The notes under the pieces: generated by a model
What the model saw: the letters and a program-made list of their open reading frames with translations, nothing else
What the model was told of the DNA's origin: nothing
Databases searched by the model: none
Shown here: positions 32,402 to 39,122 of the stretch, one piece after another
Layout: each line of letters begins with the position of its first letter
Position numbering within the stretch: position 1 is the first letter of the stretch
DNA from: Paenibacillus barengoltzii NBRC 101215
GTDB lineage: Bacteria; Bacillota; Bacilli; Paenibacillales; Paenibacillaceae
Assembly: GCF_004000745.1 (NCBI RefSeq)
Contig: NZ_BILV01000038.1
Span: 1 to 39,122, forward strand
Direction: 5' to 3'
Length of the DNA stretch: 39,122 bases
Translations under genes and position numbers: made by a program

Positions 32402-34735
32402 ATGCCTACTCTAGTGACAAAACCAAATAACCGACAGCTTGCGTTTGACAGCGCACGCCTTGGCGTCTATGCTGACCGGATTTTGCAAGGATTACATAAC
32501 GTCGATAAAGAGCGCCTGCTGCGCGGCGTCAATGCAAAGCTGCGCCGGGATGTGGTGACCGGTGAAGAAATTAGCAACGCGTTTACGATGTCCGCACTGG
32601 AGCTCGTCAGCAAAGATGAGCCCGATTGGAAATATGCAGCGGCCCGCTCCCTGCTTACCTCTCTGTATAAGAAAGCAGCGGTTCATCGTCGCTACAAAGC
32701 CTATCCAGAGCAACCTTACGGGTCGTTCTATCACCTCATCACCGAGCTATGCCAACTCGGTATTTACCGCGAGGAGCTGCTGGAGTGCTATACGAAAGAG
32801 CAAATTGAAGAGCTGGGCCGCACGATCGACCCATCCTGCGATCTGCTGTTCGACTACATCGGTCTGTTGACGTTAACGGAGCGTTACCTGGCGACCGACT
32901 TCGACGGACGGACGATGGAACTTCCGCAGGAGCGTTATATGGTCATCGCCATGTACCTGATGCATAAAGAGCCGGAAGAGAAGCGTCTGGAACTGGTGAA
33001 GGAAGCGTATTGGGCGATGAGCAACCTCTATATGACTGCAGCGACGCCAACGATGTCCAATGCCGGTAAAAAAGTAGCCGGCCAGCTCTCCAGCTGCTTT
33101 ATCGATACCGTTGACGATTCCCTTGAGGGCATCTTCGACTCCAATACCGACGTTGCCCGCTTGAGCAAAATGGGCGGCGGCATCGGCGTTTACCTCGGCA
33201 AGGTCCGCGCGCGCGGCTCGGACATTCGCGGTCACAAGAACACCAGCTCCGGCGTAATCCCTTGGATTCGCCAGCTGAACAACACCGCCGTCAGCGTCGA
33301 CCAGCTTGGAACTCGTAAAGGTGCGATTGCGGTTTATCTGGATGTTTTTCACAAAGATATTCTCGCCTTCCTCGACTTGAAGCTGAACAACGGTGACGAG
33401 CGGATGCGCGCGCATGACGTCTTCCACGGCGTATGCTTGCCTGATCTGTTTATGGAGGCGGTGGAGGCCCGCGGGGAATGGCATCTGTTCTGCCCGCACG
33501 AAGTGAAGAAGACGATGGGCTGGAAGGATGAGAACGGGCGTGCGTTGGGGCTGGAGGATTTCTATGACGAGGAGCTTGGGAAAGGCAGCTTCCGTGAAAA
33601 ATACGCCGAAGCCGTGGCCCACCCTACTCTGTCACGCATCACGATGCCAGCGATTGATATCATGAAGCGCATCATGAAATCGCAGCTTGAGACCGGCACA
33701 CCGTACATGTTCTACCGCGATACGGTAAACCGGGCGAACCCGAACCGCGCGCATGGGATGATTTACTCGTCCAATCTGTGTACGGAGATTATGCAAAATC
33801 AATCGCCAACCGTCGTCGAGCAAGAGGAACTGGTGACGAAGGACGGACAAACGCGGATCGTCGTGTCCAAAATCCCGGGCGATTTCGTCGTCTGCAACCT
33901 GAACTCCATCCACCTGGCCCGCGCAGTACCGGCCGGCGTACTGGAGCGGTTAGTACCGATTCAGACGCGGATGCTTGATAACGTTATCGACATCAACAAT
34001 ATTGAAGTGCTGCAAGCGCAGTATACGAACAGCCAGTATCGGGCGATCGGGCTCGGCACGTTTGGCCTGCACCATCTGCTCGCGCTCGAAGGCATCCGCT
34101 GGGAATCCCAGGAGGCCGTGGAATACAATGACGCTCTGTATGAAAAGATCAACTACCTCCTGATCCAATCCAGCATGGAGCTGGCTAAGGAAAAAGGCAA
34201 ATATCCGAAATTTTCCGGCTCCGATTGGGAAACCGGGCAATACTTCGTATCCCGCGGTTACGTGGACGGCTCCCGCGAAGGCAAATACGTGACGACCGAG
34301 CAATGGCGCGAGCTGCAGAAGGAAGTGCGTGAGAACGGCGTTCGCAACGCCTGGATGTTCGCCATCGCCCCTAACGGTTCAACCTCGATTATCGCCGGCT
34401 CCACCGCCAGCATCGATCCGTTGTACGAGCTGCTCTCGTATGAAGAGAAGACGACGTACAAAATCGCCAATCCGGCACCGGACCTGTCCGAAAAAACGAT
34501 CTGGTACTACAAGACCGCGTTCCTGATCGATCAGCATTGGTCGATCGAAATGGCCGGTGCGCGCCAGCGCCACGTCGACCAAGGCCAAAGCTTCAACCTG
34601 TACGTGCGGCCGGACATCCGGGCCACTGACTTCCTTGACCTGCATCTGCATGCTTGGAAGGCCGGGTTGAAGTCGACGTATTATGTGCGGAGCCGGGCGT
34701 TGACGATTGAGGAGTGTGAGAGCTGCGCCTCATGA
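32402..34735 (+). CDS. nrdA: Class I ribonucleoside-diphosphate reductase alpha subunit
   Basis: A 777-aa large subunit that reduces NDPs aerobically with NrdB. An ATP-cone-like domain occupies roughly residues 5-95. The active site has redox-pair cysteines C232 (LSSCF) and C498 (VVCNLNS), and the catalytic set N458-C460-E462 (SSNLCTEIM). The C-terminus ends CESCAS, the mobile thiol pair that re-reduces the active site. GTGAGGA precedes ATG 32402. A terminator separates it from nrdDG, so it has its own promoter, not clearly identifiable. Its partner nrdB is 690 bp away beyond a repeat region, unusual for genes normally co-transcribed. Confidence 0.95.
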   Translation: MPTLVTKPNNRQLAFDSARLGVYADRILQGLHNVDKERLLRGVNAKLRRDVVTGEEISNAFTMSALELVSKDEPDWKYAAARSLLTSLYKKAAVHRRYKAYPEQPYGSFYHLITELCQLGIYREELLECYTKEQIEELGRTIDPSCDLLFDYIGLLTLTERYLATDFDGRTMELPQERYMVIAMYLMHKEPEEKRLELVKEAYWAMSNLYMTAATPTMSNAGKKVAGQLSSCFIDTVDDSLEGIFDSNTDVARLSKMGGGIGVYLGKVRARGSDIRGHKNTSSGVIPWIRQLNNTAVSVDQLGTRKGAIAVYLDVFHKDILAFLDLKLNNGDERMRAHDVFHGVCLPDLFMEAVEARGEWHLFCPHEVKKTMGWKDENGRALGLEDFYDEELGKGSFREKYAEAVAHPTLSRITMPAIDIMKRIMKSQLETGTPYMFYRDTVNRANPNRAHGMIYSSNLCTEIMQNQSPTVVEQEELVTKDGQTRIVVSKIPGDFVVCNLNSIHLARAVPAGVLERLVPIQTRMLDNVIDINNIEVLQAQYTNSQYRAIGLGTFGLHHLLALEGIRWESQEAVEYNDALYEKINYLLIQSSMELAKEKGKYPKFSGSDWETGQYFVSRGYVDGSREGKYVTTEQWRELQKEVRENGVRNAWMFAIAPNGSTSIIAGSTASIDPLYELLSYEEKTTYKIANPAPDLSEKTIWYYKTAFLIDQHWSIEMAGARQRHVDQGQSFNLYVRPDIRATDFLDLHLHAWKAGLKSTYYVRSRALTIEECESCAS

Positions 34736-34754
34736 GGTACTCAACCCTCCCCAC

Positions 34755-34777
34755 CCCTCCCTTACCGTAAGGGAGGG
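34755..34777. terminator. Strong stem-loop after nrdA
   Basis: CCCTCCCTTA (34755-34764) pairs perfectly with TAAGGGAGGG (34768-34777) around CCG. No T-run follows, so it may end or protect the nrdA transcript. Confidence 0.5.
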
Positions 34778-34853
34778 CGCCCGAGGGCCTGCTGCCCTCT
34801 GGTCTCCCGCAAAGGGGAAGAACGTGGGAGAGCAAGAGGCGCTCCTGCGCGCT

Positions 34854-35290
34854 CTCCCCTATCGGGGATTCGCTGAGGTTGGCTCGTGGAACGCTTTTCC
34901 CCCTTCGGGTACGTCTTACTTTGGGCGCTCCCGAGTGACCTGGAAAACCGTGCTGCTCAGGACTGCTGCTGTCGGCGCACCCGGGCGGCATATGTGCACT
35001 GAGCCGCTTGTCGCCCTTCGGGCCCGCTCTACTGCAGTGCTCCTGCGGGGCGGGGACTGCGACTGCGGCGGACATGGTGCTGCTCCGTGCGTAACCGTCG
35101 TTGTCCCCTTCGGGGATGCACTTACTTTTGGTGCAAAACGAGAAAGCTTCCGGGGCGCTTTAGGCGGAACTTCGTGCCGGGAGGCGTTGTCCCTTCGGGA
35201 TGCACTTACTTTTGGCGCAAGACGAGGGAGCAGCAAAGGCGCTTTGAGCGTAACTGCGTGCTTGAAGACGCTATCCCCTGCGGGGATGCG
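34854..35290 (+). repeat. Degenerate tandem repeats (~84-114 bp period) each with a small UNCG-type hairpin
   Basis: Units with a TCCCCTTCGGGGATGC-like core recur near 34856, 34901, 35012, 35103, 35190 and 35274. The last three are clearest (period 84-86 bp): the core, then a CACTTACTTTTGGYGCAARACGAG-like segment, then GGCGCTTTxxGCG. Most cores form a CCC-UUCG-GGG or CUGCGG stem-loop of the very stable UNCG class. Open frames across the block are repetitive and have no ribosome binding site, so I do not call genes. The block fills the nrdA-nrdB gap. Confidence 0.75.
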
Positions 35291-35421
35291 CTCACGTTTT
35301 GAACATATATACATGCGGGCCAGAGGGGGAAATGATTCTGGAGAAACGCCGGCAACCTGATCTCGCAATACCCCCATCCCATGTACAACTTACTCAACAA
35401 AAATTAAGGAGCGAAAATCCC

Positions 35422-36453
35422 ATGCAACTTCAAACGATTTTTAATACCGAAGCCCCCAACAAATCTACGCGCATCATCGGCGGCGAATGCTCAGGCATCC
35501 TGAACTGGAACGACATCCGCATGCCGCATATGTACAAGCTGTACAAGGTGCTGCTGCTCAACCACTGGATTGCTGACGAGATCCCGATGGCCAAAGACGC
35601 ACAGCAATTCGCCCTGCTCGATCCGGAAGAGCAACGTACCTTCAAGATCAACATCTCGCTCTTGGCGGTGCTCGACTCGATGCAGACGATGTTTGTCGGC
35701 GACGTCAAACGCTACTTCACCGACTCCTCGTTGGAGGCGATCTCGGCGATCATCGGACAGCAGGAAGTCGTACATAACCAATCCTACTCCTACGTGCTGT
35801 CCTCGATCGTGTCGGAGCAGGAGCAGAAAGAAATTTTCGAGTATTGGAAGCACGATCCAGTGCTGCTGGACCGCAACAAATTTATCGCGAATATCTATCA
35901 GAACTTCCGTGACGAACCTACGCCGCAATCGTTTTTTGAAGCGCTGGTAGCGGATCTTATTCTGGAGGGCATCTTCTTCTATAGTACGTTCGCATTCTTC
36001 TACAATCTGGCGCGGGACCAGAAAATGATGGGCACCAGCCAAATGATCTCGTACATCCAACGGGATGAGAACCAGCACTGCTACTTCTTCGCCGAAGTGT
36101 TCAAACAACTGCTGATCGATTATCCGGAACTCAACACGAAGGAAAATATCGATTACGCCTATCGCACAATCGACAAGGCGGTCGAACTAGAGACGAACTG
36201 GGCGCACTATACCTTAAAAAATGTCCCTGGCATCGACTTAAACGAATTGTCCGATTACATTAAGTACATCGCGAACAAACGGCTGACGTTGATGGGGCTG
36301 GATAAAGCCTATGAAGGTGTGGATATCAACTGCATGCCGTGGATCAAGCCGTTCTCCGATGAAGCGCTGAACGCGACGAAAACAGACTTCTTCGAAGCGA
36401 AATCCCGCAACTATGGCAAGGTCGGCGACGACAACGGGTTCGATGACCTATAA
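35422..36453 (+). CDS. nrdB: Class I ribonucleoside-diphosphate reductase beta subunit
   Basis: A 343-aa radical-generating subunit. All diiron ligands are visible: D85, E115 and H118 (QQEVVHNQSY), E182 (LILEGIFF), E216 and H219 (RDENQH). The radical tyrosine is Y122, seven residues after E115, so this is a classical Tyr-radical diiron or dimanganese enzyme. AAGGAG lies before ATG 35422. The frame is open upstream into the repeat block, but that part lacks a ribosome binding site and homology. The C-terminal tail DDNGFDDL fits the segment that docks into NrdA. A strong terminator follows. Confidence 0.95.
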   Translation: MQLQTIFNTEAPNKSTRIIGGECSGILNWNDIRMPHMYKLYKVLLLNHWIADEIPMAKDAQQFALLDPEEQRTFKINISLLAVLDSMQTMFVGDVKRYFTDSSLEAISAIIGQQEVVHNQSYSYVLSSIVSEQEQKEIFEYWKHDPVLLDRNKFIANIYQNFRDEPTPQSFFEALVADLILEGIFFYSTFAFFYNLARDQKMMGTSQMISYIQRDENQHCYFFAEVFKQLLIDYPELNTKENIDYAYRTIDKAVELETNWAHYTLKNVPGIDLNELSDYIKYIANKRLTLMGLDKAYEGVDINCMPWIKPFSDEALNATKTDFFEAKSRNYGKVGDDNGFDDL

Positions 36454-36486
36454 TTCCTTGCTCTGCTTAAGTGAAACGGATCTATG

Positions 36487-36521
36487 GCTCTTCCGCGTCG
36501 GCTGCGGAGGAGCTTTTTTTT
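36487..36521 (+). terminator. Rho-independent terminator after nrdB
   Basis: GCTCTTCCGC (36487-36496) pairs with GCGGAGGAGC (36504-36513) with one mismatch, followed by eight T residues. Confidence 0.88.
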
Positions 36522-36569
36522 GCAGAAAAGTTTGTCTATTTAAATTCGGTTTAAAAAAACAGGATATGC

Positions 36570-36575
36570 TATAAT
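36570..36575 (+). promoter_or_regulatory. Probable -10 element of the antiporter gene
   Basis: A perfect TATAAT lies 60 bp before the start codon in an A/T-rich tract, preceded by ATATGC. No good -35 is found at 16-18 bp. Confidence 0.45.
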
Positions 36576-36635
36576 CATTACCATCCTAAACCATCGGCCA
36601 AGTGCCTGAAACACATTCGGAAGGACGTTGCTTGC

Positions 36636-38645
36636 ATGGATTTGCTGATTACGGTTATTTTGCTGCTCATCTGTCTAGTGGTATCCAACATTATCAGCCA
36701 CTACATCCCGATGATCCCAACTGCACTGACTCAAATCGCCCTTGGGATCCTCATTGCATTGGCCTACAATGAGTTCTCGCTCGAACTTGAAACGGAATGG
36801 TTCTTGCTGCTCTTCGTAGCGCCTCTGTTGTATAACGACGGAAGGTACTTCCCCCGTGACCAGTTATGGAATATGCGCGGAGCGATTCTGGGGAATGCCA
36901 TCATCCTCGTCGTATTAACTACGTTGGGAGGCGGTTACCTCATTCATGCCGTCATTCCTGACATTCCGCTCGCTGCGGCGTTCGCGCTGGCGGCGATCCT
37001 CTCCCCTACCGATCCAGTGGCGGTCAACGGGATCGCCAAGCGGATTCATATCCCGGAGAAGGTGCTGAATCTGGTCCGGGGGGAATCGTTGATCAATGAT
37101 GCCTCCGGCCTGGTCGCTTTTAACTACGCGGTCGCGGCGGTTGTGACAGGTTATTTTTCCCTGAAAGAAGCGTTGTTTGACTTCTCCTATATGTTCGTGG
37201 TCGGGGCTTTGCTTGGTTTCGTGCTCAGCTTGGCGATGGCCTGGATCCGGTTCTCCCTGCTCAAACAGGGGATTAAGGATACGACGCTGCACTCGCTGCT
37301 GCAAATTCTCACGCCGTTCCTGATCTTTATCGTGACGGAGGAATTCCTGCATGCTTCCGGCGTTATTGCCGTTGTTGTCGGCGGGATCGTGCATTCACTG
37401 ATGCGAGAGCGGACGGAAACGATGCTGGCCGAGGAGCAATTGTTAACGGAAAATATTTGGTCCACCCTGCTGTTCATCCTGAACGGGGTTGTCTTCCTGC
37501 TGCTCGGTCTCAACATCCCTTCATCCATTCAGGATACGGTCGCTAACCCGAATATTAACAATGTGCTGGCGATTGGGTACGTGCTCATTGTTGGAGTTGG
37601 CATCTTGGGGATTCGCTTTATCTGGTCGCATCTATTTGCCATTCATGATTACAAGAAAGGCAAAGGGGATAAACCTACAGCGAAGTCCAGCCTGATGCTG
37701 ACCTTGACCGGGGTTCGCGGCGCGGTTACGATGGCGGGGGTCCTGTCTATCCCTTATGTCGTAGCCAGCGGCGGTCCGTTCCCGGAACGGTCGTTGATTC
37801 TGTTCTTGGCCGCGGGTGTGATCTTGTTTACGTTGATCGCAGCCACGATCTTTTTGCCGATGCTTAGCAAAGGGGGAGCACCCGGCGAAGAGGACAGCCC
37901 GTTCCTCGATTACAACGAAGCTCGGACCCGCGTGTTGCGCGTTGCGCTGAACAAGATCAAAGAGGTCATGGACGACGACAACAAAGTCGCAGCCTACCAG
38001 CTTATGGACGAGTATAGCCGGCTGCTGAAGCCCGCGTTGGATCAATGGGGCGCTCGGCGGCTTGATCGACCCGAGATGCTCGGAAAAATCACCGAACTGC
38101 ACCGGGCCGCACTTAAGGTAGAACGCAACTACATCCAACAAGCCGTCCAGGAAGGCAGAATCGATAAAGAGATGTATGAAACCTTCGAGAAGGCTTTGGA
38201 TCACCGGGAAGAGAAGCTGTCGCAAAGCGGAAGCTCCCGCTTCTTCTTCCTGGTCGGCACGACCGTCCGGGATTTCCGCCGGGCGAGACGGAAATACAAA
38301 GATGACAACTTGAAGGCCGTAGGGCGGGACATTCACCTGAAGGCCTTGCAAGCAGCACTCGAATATTTACAGGGGTTGAAAAAGGGAGACGATTCCGACA
38401 ACATTGTTCAATATGTCATCCTGGATTACAAGCGTGCCATCGCACGTCTGAAAGGTTCCTCAAGTCCCTTCAACGAGAAGACGGAAGCGCAGAAGGAAGA
38501 ACTGCGGCTGATCGTAATGGATGCTGAACGCGCAGAAGTCAACCGGATGTTCGAAAATGGCGACATCAGCCGAGAGCAAGCCCGGGAGCTGCGCAGAACG
38601 ATCAACCAAATCGAGGGCATCACCCTCTTCGAGCACGAGGAATAG
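36636..38645 (+). CDS. CPA1-family Na+/H+ antiporter with long cytoplasmic tail
   Basis: A 669-aa monovalent cation/proton antiporter. Residues 1-415 contain about 12 membrane helices with the family elements ALAAILSPTDPVAV and GESLINDASGLVAF; the Asn-Asp pair (NDASG) is the ion-binding site. LTGVRGAVTMAGVLSIP in a later helix is also conserved. Residues 420-669 form a charged, helical cytoplasmic domain typical of the bacterial subgroup (TIGR00831 type). It probably extrudes Na+ for pH and salt homeostasis. AAGGA lies 13 bases before the ATG, a rather long spacing. Single-gene unit with its own terminators on both sides. Confidence 0.92.
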   Translation: MDLLITVILLLICLVVSNIISHYIPMIPTALTQIALGILIALAYNEFSLELETEWFLLLFVAPLLYNDGRYFPRDQLWNMRGAILGNAIILVVLTTLGGGYLIHAVIPDIPLAAAFALAAILSPTDPVAVNGIAKRIHIPEKVLNLVRGESLINDASGLVAFNYAVAAVVTGYFSLKEALFDFSYMFVVGALLGFVLSLAMAWIRFSLLKQGIKDTTLHSLLQILTPFLIFIVTEEFLHASGVIAVVVGGIVHSLMRERTETMLAEEQLLTENIWSTLLFILNGVVFLLLGLNIPSSIQDTVANPNINNVLAIGYVLIVGVGILGIRFIWSHLFAIHDYKKGKGDKPTAKSSLMLTLTGVRGAVTMAGVLSIPYVVASGGPFPERSLILFLAAGVILFTLIAATIFLPMLSKGGAPGEEDSPFLDYNEARTRVLRVALNKIKEVMDDDNKVAAYQLMDEYSRLLKPALDQWGARRLDRPEMLGKITELHRAALKVERNYIQQAVQEGRIDKEMYETFEKALDHREEKLSQSGSSRFFFLVGTTVRDFRRARRKYKDDNLKAVGRDIHLKALQAALEYLQGLKKGDDSDNIVQYVILDYKRAIARLKGSSSPFNEKTEAQKEELRLIVMDAERAEVNRMFENGDISREQARELRRTINQIEGITLFEHEE

Positions 38646-38681
38646 CCAAAAACACCTCCACAAATGTGGAGGTGTTTTTGG
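38646..38681. terminator. Bidirectional terminator between converging genes
   Basis: CCAAAAACACCTCCAC (38646-38661) pairs perfectly with GTGGAGGTGTTTTTGG (38666-38681). A and T tracts on both sides serve both the antiporter gene and the minus-strand gene. Confidence 0.9.
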
Positions 38682-38714
38682 ATGCTGTCGCAGCGGCTCG
38701 CCCCGCCGACCGCC

Positions 38715-39122
38715 TTAACGCTTGCCCAGCCAGGCGGCGGCGTTCAGAGCGCCAACCCGCAGCGCTGCCCAGGGCAATGGCAAGCCGTCCGGGTGCCGGA
38801 GGCGCACCGTCCGACTCTCGCCCGGCAGCAGGTCGAAGTAGTTGTCGCTGTAACGGACCCCGCCCAGCGGCAGCTCCAGCTTGACCAGCCGGGCGGCTGC
38901 CCCGCCGGAGGCGGTGACCGTGACGGTCTGCTCCGCTTCGTCTACCTGCACGTCCAGTTCAGCCGCTGGCAAGCGCAGCTCCTTTGGATCGCGCAGGTAA
39001 TAGCGGTTCACCGGCGCGCTGAACCCCGCAGCGCTCAGCTCCACCAGCACCTCTTCCGGCGCCAACCCCGCCAGCGCCTCCGCCTCTTCCAAGCGCCCAA
39101 GCCGCAACGCGGCTTGCGGCGG
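38715..39122 (-). CDS. C-terminal part of a glycoside hydrolase family 2 protein, probably beta-mannosidase (runs off right edge)
   Basis: The minus-strand frame is open to the window edge and ends at TAA 38717-38715, giving 135 C-terminal residues. The part seen is an Ig-like beta-sandwich: LELPLGGVRYSDNYFDLLPG followed by ESRTVRL, closely resembling the last domain of bacterial GH2 beta-mannosidases (SDNYFDLLPGE motif). The catalytic domain is outside the window, so the enzyme name rests on this C-terminal domain only. Base composition is very GC-rich. Confidence 0.7.
   Translation of the reverse strand, partial: PPQAALRLGRLEEAEALAGLAPEEVLVELSAAGFSAPVNRYYLRDPKELRLPAAELDVQVDEAEQTVTVTASGGAAARLVKLELPLGGVRYSDNYFDLLPGESRTVRLRHPDGLPLPWAALRVGALNAAAWLGKR

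Noticed and set aside
34707..35360. 217-codon plus-strand frame in the nrdA-nrdB gap
   Set aside because: It starts inside nrdA, has no ribosome binding site, and the product only reflects the DNA repeats. Frames in other phases are equally repetitive.

Overview
The window comes from a Gram-positive, spore-forming Firmicute and looks like Paenibacillaceae (Paenibacillus or a close relative). The grounds are strong AGGAGG-type ribosome binding sites, a GerA-family germinant receptor operon, GC content in the low-to-mid 50s, and several hairpin-rich intergenic repeat families. The taxon is inferred, not proven. No phage, transposase, CRISPR array or plasmid function was seen.

Layout. 1-4.5 kb: the end of a probable SWIM-type protein, a large SNF2 helicase, and a TspO-like membrane protein. 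4.5-8.3 kb (minus strand): a tandem intergenic repeat, RidA, a LytS-type membrane histidine kinase and an HD-GYP c-di-GMP phosphodiesterase. 8.5-22.2 kb: a split locus matching flavin-based extracellular electron transfer (FLEET/EET). The plus strand has pplA-like and ndh2-like genes, then a HepS-like/HepT polyprenyl diphosphate synthase pair. The minus strand has a UbiA-type prenyltransferase. Further on, also on the minus strand, is an eetA-eetB-ecfA-ecfA-ecfT operon followed by a U32 peptidase-family protein and a class III aminotransferase. 22.3-28.5 kb: a possible non-coding transcript, a 52-aa membrane protein, gerA/gerB/gerC, an ExsC-like protein, a Tyr/Pro-rich cupin and an azoreductase. 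28.5-29.0 kb: tRNA-Thr(CGU) and a thiamine-binding-family protein. 29.3-36.5 kb: ribonucleotide reductases, with class III nrdDG behind an NrdR-like box and a cobalamin riboswitch, then class I nrdA and nrdB separated by a 690-bp repeat region. 36.6-39.1 kb: a CPA1 Na+/H+ antiporter and the C-terminus of a probable beta-mannosidase.

How the genes fit together. In the EET model, a membrane NDH-2 with a C-terminal membrane domain passes NADH electrons into a dedicated demethylmenaquinone pool. HepS/HepT and the UbiA enzyme would make that pool. EetA/EetB pass electrons on to flavins and the FMN-carrying lipoprotein PplA, and a dedicated ECF module moves flavin across the membrane. The main new observation is that the two outer EET promoters (upstream of pplA and of eetA) each carry a CRP/FNR-family operator. 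Each operator lies about 41.5-42.5 bp upstream of the predicted start, the standard class II activator position, which suggests one Fnr-type regulon. The flavin transferase ApbE/FmnB and the riboflavin S-component RibU are not in the window.

Intergenic DNA is unusually structured: four tandem imperfect palindromes at 14.5-14.7 kb, UNCG-type hairpin repeats between nrdA and nrdB, a ~130-bp tandem repeat at 4.5-4.8 kb and a 14-bp inverted repeat at 11.65-11.72 kb.
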